Position numbers and translations under genes: made by a program. From Collinsella sp. TF08-11AT (GTDB lineage Bacteria; Actinomycetota; Coriobacteriia; Coriobacteriales; Coriobacteriaceae): 64,000 nucleotides of DNA. The notes under the pieces are model-generated. The model ran no database searches, was not told the DNA's origin, and saw only the letters and a program-made list of their open reading frames with translations. Below are positions 18,712 to 28,635 of the stretch, one piece after another. The number at the start of each line of letters is the position of its first letter. The first letter of the stretch is position 1. The stretch covers positions 27,453-91,452 of the forward strand of contig NZ_QSRL01000009.1 of assembly GCF_003437035.1 (NCBI RefSeq), written 5' to 3'.

Positions 18712-18902
18712 TTAGTGTTAGTATCTAGCGAAATATTACCCAATGCGTACGGCCTCATACGCACCATTCGATTTTTTTCTTTTTCATTTGAGTGCCCCGT
18801 CTGAAAAACGCCGCAACTGCTCTTCTTGTAGACTGAAGGCAATTGAGCCGCGACGGGCCAGTCAGCGAACCGCGCAATATAGGGAATATGCAGGAGGTGC
18901 GC

Positions 18903-20546
18903 ATGCTCAAAACTAAAGCAGAATTTGCAACTCTTCGCTTAAACGAAGATCTCAAGCCATATATGAGCCGATATCTATCGGATCTTGTGTCTCATATGGT
19001 CGAGAAATATCAGCCTTCGTCGAGAACGAAAAGGCTCATTGAACTGTGCTGTCGCGATTTTGAGTTTTCGAGCGAGCACGTCGATGGCCCCTCGTGGTCT
19101 GTTTTGGGGATTGACCTCAAGCGACCTTCGGCCGCCTCGTTTGAGTTTGAGGACCGCGTTTACAACGAAGCAACCGACGAATGGGATTATGTGCCCGCTT
19201 GCGTTTGCAAAAACCGAGTCAAAGTCCCGACGTCGACGTTTACTGCCATCGAGGAGAATATCTTTTTATACGACTACGAGCAGGACGCAGCCTCTCACAC
19301 GTACGAATCAGCACTCATTTACTGCAGGCCCCCCGAGCTACGACCGCTATCCCAATTCCCGGCATCTATCGATGCGGCAAATGCGCGAGTCCTGGATTTC
19401 CTCAGAACGCGCTCGAAGCAGCTGCAACGCAGCGCAGGCATCCCCGATCTGCTTTCGGTCACTGAGTGGTACTACATCTTTCTTGCGGCATCCATTGCCT
19501 GCTCTCAGTCCCATGCCACGGCCGTCATTCAGATTTCGGACCGTCTGTTCAATCTGGCGCGAGCCGTAGATGGACGTCGCCTTCTTTGTGACCTCGGCCT
19601 GCTAAAGAGCATTGTGCTTCTTCCCAACACCATTGCCAAAAAGGCCGAGGGTCGCGCGCTGCTCTTTATTGGCGACGGCGAGCCCAATGATCCGTATTTC
19701 CTTTTTGACGGCAGGAGCTTTGACGACAAGCAAATGACCGATGAGATTCTGCACCAGCTCCTCGATTCCGTCGACCGAGCCTACGGCGATCAAAAGAATC
19801 CAGTCTATTGGCATCGGCTCGAGGATCAGGGCAACGGCATATATCCCCTATTACCCAATACAAAGAGCGGATCGTTCGACGAGAGAATGTTCATCCCCCT
19901 TGGGTCGCTAGCGCCAATCTACCGCGGCACCGCCCGCAGCGTTGTAACCAAACTGCCCGAATCAGATCCGACAGACAGTTACCAACAGCACGACTGCTAC
20001 TACCTGTCGCTAAAGCATCTTCATGATGGCGCAATCATTGCCGCAGAAGATGTACTTGAGCGTGTCCCCGATACAGATATCTACGATGTAAGCCGTGTAG
20101 ACTACGAAGATTTTCGGAAGGCCAAACCGATCGACGCCCGCGAGGCGAGCCTTCTCATATCACGCGTCGGGCCTCCATTCAAGCTTGCCCTCATCACGCC
20201 AGGCCACTTTTCTGTCGGTTCTGAGCGCGCCGTGGAGCGCGGTCTTTTGTTTGAGAGCATTGTCCCCTGCGACGCCATGTTCTGCGCTACCTTTGAGGAC
20301 GAGCTGCTTGCCCAGTTTGTCCTGGCATACCTGTCGTCCGATGAGGGGCAGAAGAAACTGGCGGACACCTCGCACGGAGACGCGCTTGTGCAACTTGCCC
20401 CAATGGACCTGCGAAGCATGACCGTGCCTGTTCCCGGGCGAGCGGAGCAGGAGCGCTACGCGCTAGAGTACGAAGCAAAGCAGCGCGCCTACGAGGACGC
20501 CCTTAAGCAGGCGGAACATTACGCTGCGAGCAAGGGAACGATGTAG
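18903..20546 (+). CDS. Degenerate type I methylase-specificity fusion, copy 1
   Basis: A 547-residue protein. The first half resembles the later part of type I N6-adenine methylase (HsdM): SHATAVIQISDRLFNLA...LGLLKSIVLLPN matches the HsdM strand-helix-strand after motif IV. However, no NPPY/NPPF motif IV and no proper SAM-binding motif I remain, although LIELCCRDFEF...GIDLKRPS may be its remnant. The second half looks like a specificity subunit (target-recognition region, then EQERYALEYEAKQRAYEDAL coiled coil). It is probably a DNA-binding protein rather than an active methylase. ATG 18903 has AGGAGG 6 nt upstream. It is divergent from operon A and paralogous to 36177-37613. Confidence 0.72.
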   Translation: MLKTKAEFATLRLNEDLKPYMSRYLSDLVSHMVEKYQPSSRTKRLIELCCRDFEFSSEHVDGPSWSVLGIDLKRPSAASFEFEDRVYNEATDEWDYVPACVCKNRVKVPTSTFTAIEENIFLYDYEQDAASHTYESALIYCRPPELRPLSQFPASIDAANARVLDFLRTRSKQLQRSAGIPDLLSVTEWYYIFLAASIACSQSHATAVIQISDRLFNLARAVDGRRLLCDLGLLKSIVLLPNTIAKKAEGRALLFIGDGEPNDPYFLFDGRSFDDKQMTDEILHQLLDSVDRAYGDQKNPVYWHRLEDQGNGIYPLLPNTKSGSFDERMFIPLGSLAPIYRGTARSVVTKLPESDPTDSYQQHDCYYLSLKHLHDGAIIAAEDVLERVPDTDIYDVSRVDYEDFRKAKPIDAREASLLISRVGPPFKLALITPGHFSVGSERAVERGLLFESIVPCDAMFCATFEDELLAQFVLAYLSSDEGQKKLADTSHGDALVQLAPMDLRSMTVPVPGRAEQERYALEYEAKQRAYEDALKQAEHYAASKGTM

Positions 20547-20617
20547 CGACCGAGATTGGCAGACTGTCCGGACTTTTCCGACGGCCTGTCAATCAGGCGC
20601 GCCATTCAGCGCGGCGG

Positions 20618-21235
20618 CTAGAAATTGTCATCGGACTTTGCGCTGGCTTTGGCTGCCTCTTCGCCCGCGATCAGGTCCCTAACCGTTATATGCGCACCGT
20701 ACGTAGCATCCTCAATCTTTTCCATAACATCAGGGTCGCAAGTTCCCCAAATATCTTTAAGGACTCGAGCCAATCCCCAAGCGGCGCTGAGCAGGACGTC
20801 AACATCCTTTAGATCTAAGTGGCTGACCGCAAAGGGACAGTACTCGCGCTCCAGCAGATAGGTGTCAACGGCGCCAATTGCCTCAGCCACGTACCGCTCA
20901 AGATCGGGATGGGGATGGAAGGCGCACAGCGCCTTGTGCGGATCGGTCGGCTCAATCAAATACAGCGTTGTCGCATCCTCGCATTTCTCGAGCGGATAAC
21001 GCTCAACCGCCTTCTCCCAACTTTCATACCAAGGATCGGCATCGCCGTCCGTCATTGACTTGCAAAGATCAATCGCCGCAGAAACAGTCGCACACGAATA
21101 TCTATAGCTGGCGTCTTTCTTAAACTCATCATTGAGCTCGACATCGCCAGACAGCTCCGCCTCCATGATCAGGAACGGACCATCCTCATCCGTAACGCTC
21201 ATGGGGTAGTTGTTGCACTCATAGTCCGGATACAT
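20618..21235 (-). CDS. Hypothetical acidic protein
   Basis: A 205-residue soluble, acidic protein beginning MYPDYECNNYPMSVTDED. It contains PFAVSHLDLKDVDVLLSAAW and a C-terminal Lys/Ala tail. No membrane segment or known motif is visible. The ATG at 21235 has TTGGAG upstream; a longer reading frame upstream covers the tandem hairpins and is unlikely. It converges with the methylase-like gene and follows the membrane protein at 21407-22231. Confidence 0.65.
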   Translation of the reverse strand: MYPDYECNNYPMSVTDEDGPFLIMEAELSGDVELNDEFKKDASYRYSCATVSAAIDLCKSMTDGDADPWYESWEKAVERYPLEKCEDATTLYLIEPTDPHKALCAFHPHPDLERYVAEAIGAVDTYLLEREYCPFAVSHLDLKDVDVLLSAAWGLARVLKDIWGTCDPDVMEKIEDATYGAHITVRDLIAGEEAAKASAKSDDNF

Positions 21236-21320
21236 TTTGTCTCCAATCAATCGTTCGGACACATTAATGACCAATATCGAAACCGCGCTCGCGCGGAGGG
21301 ACGTCGTCCTCGCGCCAATC

Positions 21321-21395
21321 TGCAAGTTTTTCTCATCGCGTGAAAAGAACTTGCGATTTCTGCAAGTTCTTCTCACGCTGCGATAAGAACTCGCA
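21321..21395. repeat. Tandem pair of similar hairpins
   Basis: Two 35-nt hairpins, 21321-21355 and 21361-21395, repeat with a 40-nt period. Each begins TGCAAGTT and ends in AACTTGCG or AACTCGCA. The first has a 7-bp core stem (21322-21328 with 21348-21354); the second has GCAAGTTCTT facing AAGAACTCGC with one mismatch. They lie between two leftward genes and could be tandem operators or an attenuator for the gene at 20618-21235. Confidence 0.55.
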
Positions 21396-21406
21396 TGATC
21401 GCCCCG

Positions 21407-22231
21407 CTACCTGCGCCACGAGGCAGCAAGGATAATGGGAATCCCGGCAAGGCACACCACCAAGGCTACGGCCGCGAACGCAAGCGCGATGGCCACGCTC
21501 GCGACGACATAGGCCACGGCAATGAAGGCCAGCGCCAGCAGGCAGGCAAGCAGCTCGGCCACGTAGCACAACACCAGGTTCGAGCTCGCGCGCTTCAGCA
21601 GGACGTCGGCAAGGCGGACAAGCTCGACGGCAAAGCCGCTGCCGAAATTACGGCCAGGGCCCTTGGCAAGGAACCACTTGAACAGGCACATCAGGGCGCA
21701 GCCCAGCATGATCATGATGGAAACGGTCCATACATTGTGCCCCGACTCAACAAGGTTCTGGTCACCCATCGCGCTGCCGTTGATGAGCCAACTCGTTCCA
21801 TAGCCCATGAACAGCATCGCCAGCAGCAGGCAGGCGCTTACCGCGGCAAGAGAGCGCGACACGCGCCTGCTGAACACCGGAGCTTTGCAGCTGAGCCCAA
21901 ACCCCTCGCGAACGCGCCAGACGGCATGGTAGGCAGGGTAGGCCGCGATGAGCACGGCCACGAGCAGCGACGCCCAATCGGACCCGGGTGCCGCTGACGC
22001 GTACTCCGCGATCGCAGAAACTGAGCAGTTGGTGTGGAACGACTCGTTCAGAAACAGCGCGACCTCGCCCTTCCAAACACAAAACGGAGCGGCGACGGAG
22101 GCGATGCCGGCAACGGCAACCGCAGCAACGACAATAAGCGGTGCGCCCTGCACGAGCTTGACGACCTCGCCCTTGGCGGTGCGGGGTGAAGCTTCAACGG
22201 TGCTGGCCGAAATTTGGATAGAAGTGTTCAT
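21407..22231 (-). CDS. Multi-pass membrane protein
   Basis: This 274-residue protein has about six hydrophobic helices, including PLIVVAAVAVAGIASVAAPF, SLAAVSACLLLAMLFMGY and a long C-terminal run ending CLAGIPIILAASWRR. A soluble loop between the first two helices carries a few Cys and acidic residues. AAAGGAAG precedes the ATG. It resembles the membrane protein of operon A only in general character, and may be a second membrane component of the island. Family not recognised. Confidence 0.68.
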   Translation of the reverse strand: MNTSIQISASTVEASPRTAKGEVVKLVQGAPLIVVAAVAVAGIASVAAPFCVWKGEVALFLNESFHTNCSVSAIAEYASAAPGSDWASLLVAVLIAAYPAYHAVWRVREGFGLSCKAPVFSRRVSRSLAAVSACLLLAMLFMGYGTSWLINGSAMGDQNLVESGHNVWTVSIMIMLGCALMCLFKWFLAKGPGRNFGSGFAVELVRLADVLLKRASSNLVLCYVAELLACLLALAFIAVAYVVASVAIALAFAAVALVVCLAGIPIILAASWRR

Positions 22232-22333
22232 GATCTTCCTTTCAAAGAAGGCTACGTTCGCAAGCTAATGTAAGAAAACACTGTCTTCGAGGGATTGAAC
22301 AAGACTGTTGCCCTCAGAGACAAACAAACGTTG

Positions 22334-22639
22334 CTATCGGCATATTGGCCGCTCGGGTACTTCATCATTACGCATCTGTAATTCATCAAATCGCAGGATC
22401 TCATTACGCTCAAGCAGAACAGATTGAATAAGCTCATGGACAGCGGCATTGCGGTAGCACAACGACTCCCACGTGGCCAACAAGCCGTCAACAACTCCCT
22501 TGTAAGCAACAGAGGAGTCCTCGAGCTCATAGGCAAGATCAATTGCCTCGTCAACTATCTGCCTCATCTGCAAAAGCGTGCACGTGAGATCCGCCTCACT
22601 CGACTCGTCGCAAATATAAATACAATCGGACTCAAGCAT
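22334..22639 (-). CDS. Small helical hypothetical protein
   Basis: A 101-residue protein, MLESDCIYICDESSEADLTC onward, predicted mostly helical and acidic, with an amphipathic centre (LQMRQIVDEAIDLAYELED). The ATG at 22639 has AGGGAG upstream. It follows the giant SF1 helicase gene after a strong terminator, so it probably has its own promoter. No known family. Confidence 0.6.
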   Translation of the reverse strand: MLESDCIYICDESSEADLTCTLLQMRQIVDEAIDLAYELEDSSVAYKGVVDGLLATWESLCYRNAAVHELIQSVLLERNEILRFDELQMRNDEVPERPICR

Positions 22640-22697
22640 CTTTGAATCTCCCTTCGAACAACTGACACCTGCAGAATAGTGAAAAGAGATAAAAAGC

Positions 22698-22737
22698 AAC
22701 CCGCAATCTACCGCTATATAGCGGTAGATTGCGGGTT
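22698..22737 (-). terminator. Perfect 40-bp palindromic terminator of helicase gene
   Basis: A 40-bp sequence identical to its own reverse complement (arms AACCCGCAATCTACCGC, centre TATATA). On the minus strand it is followed by GCTTTTTATC, giving a T5 tract. It lies 32 bp after the SF1 helicase stop and is the strongest intrinsic terminator in the island. Confidence 0.8.
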
Positions 22738-22769
22738 AAACCATAAAGCGCACTTAGCCTTGGGCCAAA

Positions 22770-25700
22770 TTACGACTTAGATTCAAATAGGTCGCATATC
22801 TCTTTGGCTTTCGCCAGGGGATACTGCGCGTAGTAGAATACGTCGCCGTTCTTTTCTCCGCACACAAAGACTGCGCCCAGCCCCAAGCCTTTAGCGGACG
22901 GAACTTTGCATTGTTGTACGCTCTCTTCGCCTTCATCGAAAGGTCGCAGATACCCTTGTTCCATCAGAATAGTGTTGGCATCTTCAGCCCTAATCCCTGA
23001 GCCACCCTCTCTCAGTATTTTCGAAATCGAGGCATAGCCCTTAGCGCTTGCCTGATCCATTGAGTAACAGACCGGCAAACGCTCGGCCCCCGCAAAAGCC
23101 GCTTCGTAAGCAATACCCTCTCGCATGATTTCCACACTCTTATGACCAGATTCATCAAGCTGAAAAGCAACGAAAAGGCATCGAAGCGCCAGCCAGACCT
23201 CGCCCGCGCTAACCATCTCTTTTCGGTCGGTGTGACAGGCGCTATTACGAAATTCAGTAAATCGACCCAGTGTTTCGCCGAGTGTCCTCCACCAGTCCCC
23301 CTTTGACGCCTGCGTCAATTCAGCATTTTCAACTCGAACAGAGGATGCCAGTAGCTCACTCTTTTTTTCAATTAACCTTTTGTATTGACCGAGGTTAAGG
23401 CCCTCAAGCTCCTTGAGTGGCTTTCTTGCAACAACATAATCGGGAGCAATGGCCTTCAAGGTCGGCAGCAATTTCAAACGCAAGTATCTCTCCGCCGCAC
23501 GGCAGAACATTAGCAGGCAAAATGCGCAATCTGAATCGCTATCGGTGCCAACACTGCCAATGCCAAATATCTTGCACAGAAGAAGCCCCTGCTCGATATT
23601 CTCAAGCACCCTATTTTTGCCATTTTGGTCGCACTCGCAATCAGCGAATGCGCTTTGAAGAGCTTCGCGCGAAGAAAAGCCTATGATTCGACAGTCTTCT
23701 GCATCCAGATTAAAGCTTTTGAACGCTTCGCCCACGTTGTCCAAATAGGAATCGGTGTTTACATCAGGGCACCAAACATCTTTATTGTCATCTTTCTTGT
23801 CGTCTTCATTGATATGTTCCTCGTCCGCGCCAGCTGTCTCCCTTGGAAGAGATTCTCCTCGCGGCAGCATATCCTTGGCTGCATTGAGTTCCTCAATAGC
23901 GCCGGTTTTCTGGTAATTTTCCCAATGCACAACCCATGCCGTATCGAGAATGCGCTTCATCGTTGCAACGTTCTCGTTAATCTTCCACGCTGCATAGTCG
24001 GCAATTACGTAGAGGCGATACTTGGCTCGGCTTGCCGCAACATTCACGATATTTGGGTTTACAAACTTGATTGCGCCCTCACAACTGCGCCTTGTATCAC
24101 ACCCCAAGACAAATACCACTTGATAGGCTTCTTTACCTTGGAACGTATGAACCGTACCAATATTATGCTTTGCGAAATATTGCCATGCATCTTTGTCAGC
24201 CACTTCAGTCCTAGCACTTAACAGCCGGTCCTGAAGCCCCCTGACAACGGTTTTAAACGGAGAAATAATATAGAGACTTGGAATAACAATTCCCTCGGAC
24301 TTGCCCGATTCGCAAGCTTTTTTCTCAGCCGTAGCTACGGCCTTATCAAAAGCGTCCTTGACAATCTCGAACACTCTATCGCCCTGGGCATCAACATAAT
24401 GATCGCGATTGCCACGTTCAAATCCCGTAACATTGATCCACTGTGAGGACTTTAGATAAAAGCTGTCAGCGAGATCCTTTTTTGGGCTAGCCGTCTCGTT
24501 AAGCATGGAGCCCTGATACGAGATCTCATTTGAGATATCGAACATGGGTGATATGCAGCGACGGTGAACCACAAGCGGGCAGCCAATCCATTGATCATCC
24601 TCGCCGTTGCTGCGCAGGTGGCCATAGGGGTTAACGGCGTCGGCAAGTCGCTGGACCGAAGCCATATCCCCCTTATAAGGTAGTAATACTTTTTTACCGA
24701 GGACAGCGCGGAGCTCCTTAACATCCCCTGTGATCACAGGCTCAATCTGAGAGGGGTCACCGACAATCATTGCACGTCGACTGCGAGCAAGGGCGCCCAA
24801 AGCAGCATACGGCACCGCCTGTCCCGCCTCATCTATTATCAGCAGGCCAAATAAAGGGTCTTTCCCAATCTGAATGTCCTCAAACATGCGGCCAATCGAC
24901 GCAAACGTGGAAGAAATCACTGGGGTAAGCAAACTGAGCGTCTGAAAGAGCGCAGGGGCCATACTCCTTCTATCGGCTTGCGTGAACTCTATTAACTCCT
25001 TTTTACCAGAATCGACGCCCTTGTCTTTGGCTCCCCAGTATGTTCGTAGAAGCGCAATGTTATTCCGCATACATTTTGATTCAAGGATGAACTCGCGTGT
25101 CACCTGCAATGCATAGAGAAATAGCAGGTTGCGGTCCTTTTTTAGGTCAGGGTCATCGGATGGATTATATAGATGAGTCTTTTTTCGGCTTTCGCTATCC
25201 CCCTTTGAGATGCACTCGACAAAATGCCCATTAATCGTCTCAACAGATTCAGCACCATCAACTCTGTTGCGCTTTTGACCTTGGATCTTCACCCACAAAG
25301 AGGATAGTTCCTTCTTTTCATTCTCTAGTTTTTCGTATTTGTTCTCGAATTTCGTACGCAGCGCAACAAGCCTCTGGTCCGGTGCGGTTTGCAGCATAAA
25401 GGAATCGAGCTTCTCGCGGCTATCGGACAAACGGCCCCTATTGAAGATGCTCCCGATCAGCCCACTGGCCTTTTCTTCCGCATCGCGCAATTCTGCTTCA
25501 AGCCTATTCCTTCTCGCCTCATAATCAGCAGTATCCTTCGCAATGTCATCAAGATATTTCCGGACATCACCTGCGGAACTGCCTTCAAAAGGACGAGACA
25601 GACATACCGTTTCGGTTGTCAGTTCTTCAACTATCTCTCGCTCGTCCTTTTGACACCTACAATTCAATTGGGACAAATGCTTCTTGCGGTTCAGAAGTTC

Positions 25701-27395
25701 GCGCTCCCCGGCTGCTTGCTCCTCCATTCTGTTGAATCGATCGGTTATCTTTTTGTATTGAGCAAGAAACAGCTTCTTCGCCTCAGAAAACCGTCCGCCC
25801 TTTCCCAGCCCGCCGTTAAACTGCAGCGAAGAAAGCTCGCAATCTCTGAAGTTATTAATATTCCTACGGTTTCCCAGACATGCCGCAACCATAAGCCCAG
25901 GATGCGTAGGGTCGCGAAGATTGCCTTTATTGTCAACGAGCGCCGAAGAGAAATAGAGATCATCCACCGGTTTCTGCTCGTTTTTCTTTCCCCAAACAAT
26001 GTTGGACAAATCTGACTCTAGAAACTCCTTTTTCTCAGATTCGTCAATACCCTCCAAAAAGGCCTTCCCATCAGGAAGCTCTTTGGCGATGTTCTCAACT
26101 GCTGCATTGTTTGTCGAGCAGACCAAGATGCTGAGACTTTTTATCGCATCTCCCGTTCTGCCCTCTTTGAAGCGATAAGGATTCTTGGCGTACTTGAGAT
26201 ACCGTTTGCTAAGTTCTACCTCTTCGAAGGCGTCATCGGGCTTGTCATATTCGCACAGCAGACGGGCTTTTTCGACAACGTTAGCCGCAACGATATCCTT
26301 GAGCAGGGTTGTTTTTCCCGTGCCCGGAGGACCGTTAACCGACATAACGTCGTTTGCCGGGTATTTGCGTGTCGAACCGCCACGACCAACCGCAAGATTT
26401 ACCGCCACTTGTTGCATCAAACTCAAGGAGTATTTACTCGGCCAGCGACCGATAGGTGTAGCGCCGGCTCCCAACACTTCAGAAAAGAAGTCTGCACGAT
26501 CAGCCAGATCTTCATCGTCTTCGCCGTCCAGAAGATCGATCTCTCCGCAGGCAGATTCATTCCTCAAGCCACCTTCAAGGTATGCGGCGACAAGAGACAG
26601 CGATCCCTCACGAAGATCGTCGAAAGACCCTGACTTGTTGCACAGCTCATTTATCATGGAAATGTCTTTTGCGAAAAATGAGTGACAGAGTGATTGGTCG
26701 AACGTTGGACACGCATCGTCCCCGCTGTCCTTTGGCTTCATTGCTCTATATTCGACAAGCAGCCTTGAACACCACTCGCTGATACGTTTAGCCCCGTCAC
26801 CGTCGGGAAGGCAGCTGGCTATCCCCTTAATCATTGGCCGGACGCAACTATTGACAATGCCCCTAATGACACCATATGTCAGCTTTGTTCCAACGAGTTC
26901 TTGATTGAGCTTCTTGCAAATATCGTCCTGCTCTTTCTCAAAGCTACCGATGGCATTTAGGCTATTCCCGACGTTCCTCTTCAACCACCAAAATAAGGAG
27001 GACAACTCGAAGCTGACAAATTGACCATCAGGACTCACACCTAATAGTGCAACCGTCATGCACTCATCCTCTTTTTCGATTTCATTCCCCGGTTTTTCTG
27101 CAAGATAAGTCATGACCGCTTCGCGTGGAACGGAGCCCAGGTGACAATAAATCGTTGAGATCGGCCAGTTTTCGCCGTTTGTGACACTATCCGTACGCTC
27201 TCTCGCTTCTTCAGAAGGCGTCCTTAGCTCCTGGTCGTCCCGCTCTTCAGGGACAAAGCAGTCATCAAGCATTCCTTTTCTGGGCCTAGGCGGGTCCTTT
27301 TTCTCTTCGGGTTGGTCGCCTTGGCTCAAAAAATCAAGCAAATACCAGTAATCTAACGCATCGCCAATTGCTTGCTTTTTCTCAGCAGGGGTCAT
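22770..27395 (-). CDS. Giant SF1 helicase with C-terminal HEPN-like domain
   Basis: A 1541-residue protein. The helicase core is superfamily 1, DNA2/NAM7-like: GPPGTGKT (355-362), motif II IIDEAGQ, VGDPSQIEPV, and VHTFQGKEAYQVVFVLG with VAASRAKYRLYV at the C-terminal side. A coiled-coil insertion separates motif I from motif II. After the core comes a helical region with RNSACH (1383-1388), which fits the Rx4H motif of HEPN ribonucleases, preceded by the helix FCLLMFCRAAERYLRL. A phage-triggered helicase plus toxic RNase is a plausible role. ATG 27395 (GAGGA upstream) overlaps the WYL gene by 14 nt, so it is coupled to that regulator. Confidence 0.85.
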   Translation of the reverse strand: MTPAEKKQAIGDALDYWYLLDFLSQGDQPEEKKDPPRPRKGMLDDCFVPEERDDQELRTPSEEARERTDSVTNGENWPISTIYCHLGSVPREAVMTYLAEKPGNEIEKEDECMTVALLGVSPDGQFVSFELSSLFWWLKRNVGNSLNAIGSFEKEQDDICKKLNQELVGTKLTYGVIRGIVNSCVRPMIKGIASCLPDGDGAKRISEWCSRLLVEYRAMKPKDSGDDACPTFDQSLCHSFFAKDISMINELCNKSGSFDDLREGSLSLVAAYLEGGLRNESACGEIDLLDGEDDEDLADRADFFSEVLGAGATPIGRWPSKYSLSLMQQVAVNLAVGRGGSTRKYPANDVMSVNGPPGTGKTTLLKDIVAANVVEKARLLCEYDKPDDAFEEVELSKRYLKYAKNPYRFKEGRTGDAIKSLSILVCSTNNAAVENIAKELPDGKAFLEGIDESEKKEFLESDLSNIVWGKKNEQKPVDDLYFSSALVDNKGNLRDPTHPGLMVAACLGNRRNINNFRDCELSSLQFNGGLGKGGRFSEAKKLFLAQYKKITDRFNRMEEQAAGERELLNRKKHLSQLNCRCQKDEREIVEELTTETVCLSRPFEGSSAGDVRKYLDDIAKDTADYEARRNRLEAELRDAEEKASGLIGSIFNRGRLSDSREKLDSFMLQTAPDQRLVALRTKFENKYEKLENEKKELSSLWVKIQGQKRNRVDGAESVETINGHFVECISKGDSESRKKTHLYNPSDDPDLKKDRNLLFLYALQVTREFILESKCMRNNIALLRTYWGAKDKGVDSGKKELIEFTQADRRSMAPALFQTLSLLTPVISSTFASIGRMFEDIQIGKDPLFGLLIIDEAGQAVPYAALGALARSRRAMIVGDPSQIEPVITGDVKELRAVLGKKVLLPYKGDMASVQRLADAVNPYGHLRSNGEDDQWIGCPLVVHRRCISPMFDISNEISYQGSMLNETASPKKDLADSFYLKSSQWINVTGFERGNRDHYVDAQGDRVFEIVKDAFDKAVATAEKKACESGKSEGIVIPSLYIISPFKTVVRGLQDRLLSARTEVADKDAWQYFAKHNIGTVHTFQGKEAYQVVFVLGCDTRRSCEGAIKFVNPNIVNVAASRAKYRLYVIADYAAWKINENVATMKRILDTAWVVHWENYQKTGAIEELNAAKDMLPRGESLPRETAGADEEHINEDDKKDDNKDVWCPDVNTDSYLDNVGEAFKSFNLDAEDCRIIGFSSREALQSAFADCECDQNGKNRVLENIEQGLLLCKIFGIGSVGTDSDSDCAFCLLMFCRAAERYLRLKLLPTLKAIAPDYVVARKPLKELEGLNLGQYKRLIEKKSELLASSVRVENAELTQASKGDWWRTLGETLGRFTEFRNSACHTDRKEMVSAGEVWLALRCLFVAFQLDESGHKSVEIMREGIAYEAAFAGAERLPVCYSMDQASAKGYASISKILREGGSGIRAEDANTILMEQGYLRPFDEGEESVQQCKVPSAKGLGLGAVFVCGEKNGDVFYYAQYPLAKAKEICDLFESKS

Positions 27396-28567
27396 TTGAA
27401 TCAGTCCTCGCACTCACATAGATACATTTATGTCCAATAATGTCCACAACGTCATCGCGCAATTTCTTTGGTTGAAGTATCTCAAACACATCGAGCCACT
27501 TCATTGCCCATGTTTTCATGCCATCATACGACGCCATAAACGAATACTCTGGATTTGGATGCCCGTCCTGTGTCTCGCGCCGAAACCCATCGTTTCCGGC
27601 AAATTCGGCTAAAAGATACTTCTCCTTTGCTTGGTTATGACACCTTACGTGAACCGTAACGATGTCGTCACTAAACATCCTGTTCACGCCAGCACAAGAG
27701 AACCTTTTTGCTTCTTCGGCCATCGCCTCAAAATGACCTTTTGCATCGTCCGATGGTCCAGCAATGGTTATATCCCGCAGGCTATCAACTCGAATTGCGT
27801 CAAAAGACCTCGCGGCACCCTTGTGGCCCACAAACAGGTAGTAGTAGCCATCGTGCATACATAGATGATATGGCGTATGACTATGCAATCGCCCCTTATC
27901 AGAAGTTCGAAAGCGGACTCTCTGCCTTTGGCTAATGGCCTTTTCCAATAACTTCAAATTTGCAAGCGTTGCTTCCATATTTGCAATTCTGCCGCTTTTG
28001 AGCAGAGCATTTTCTTGAGCCAAACGATCTTCGATCTGCCGTCTTTCTTCGCCGCACAGTAGGCGAAGAACTGCATGCTCAAGTACGTCGGCTCCACCCA
28101 CGCCCGTAGAGGCTTCAATGAGACGGCACAGATGCTCAATTTGCGCACTATCAATTTGACGCTCTATGCTGTACAGGCGCTTCGCATTTTTAGGTGCAGA
28201 TTCCCCATCGCCATTCGTCAGCCGCTCGCCCTTACAAGCCAATCGACTTGCAATCACCGTGTAGAACGGATTCAGACAACTGTTGTCGAGATCGATACTA
28301 TTCATCTCGGTTAACGGACTGGCGCCCGCATTATTGCAGAGCGAAGGCTTTTTTTGATCCAGAATCAACAAGTGCGTTCAATACGCCCTGCACTGTGTCG
28401 CGCTTAACTTCATAGCCATAACGGGCTTTAAGCTCCGCCATTATGTCAGAAACGCTCAACCCTTTGCCAAGCCCAGCATCAGTTTCCTCCAATAGGATAC
28501 GCTCGACATATATCGCCAGCTCCTTTGGATATGCTCGGTGATTTCCCTGGATTTTCGGTTGAACCAT
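27382..28567 (-). CDS. WYL-domain regulator, split by frameshift
   Basis: Two overlapping frames together make one WYL regulator. The first (ATG 28567, GGAGG 5 nt upstream) encodes a winged helix: ELAIYVERILLEETD...LSVSDIMAELKARYGYEV, then RDTVQGVLNALVDSG. It stops shortly after a run of seven A (28349-28355 on the minus strand). The next frame carries the WYL core (RQRVRFRTSDKG, YHLCMHDGYYYLFVGH, DAIRVDSLRDI) and a C-terminal extension. Deleting one A fuses them without a gap. WYL proteins commonly control defence genes by sensing nucleic-acid ligands. The overlap with the helicase start indicates a two-gene operon. Confidence 0.75.
28349..28355 (-). other. Seven-A frameshift point in WYL gene
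   Basis: The coding strand reads GGATC, seven A, then GCC. With six A the helix-turn-helix frame continues into the WYL frame; with seven it stops about 8 codons later. It is the same kind of lesion as in the helicase gene at 15583-15589. Confidence 0.7.
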
Positions 28568-28635
28568 AGCCGCCTCCAATCTGAACAATCAACATTTTAC
28601 TCAGTCGATATGACCAAGAGATTGAAAGTGCCGCT

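Noticed and set aside
18903..20546. Active type I N6-adenine methylase
   Set aside because: No NPPY/F catalytic motif and no intact SAM-binding loop; only the later HsdM-like part and an HsdS-like half can be seen.
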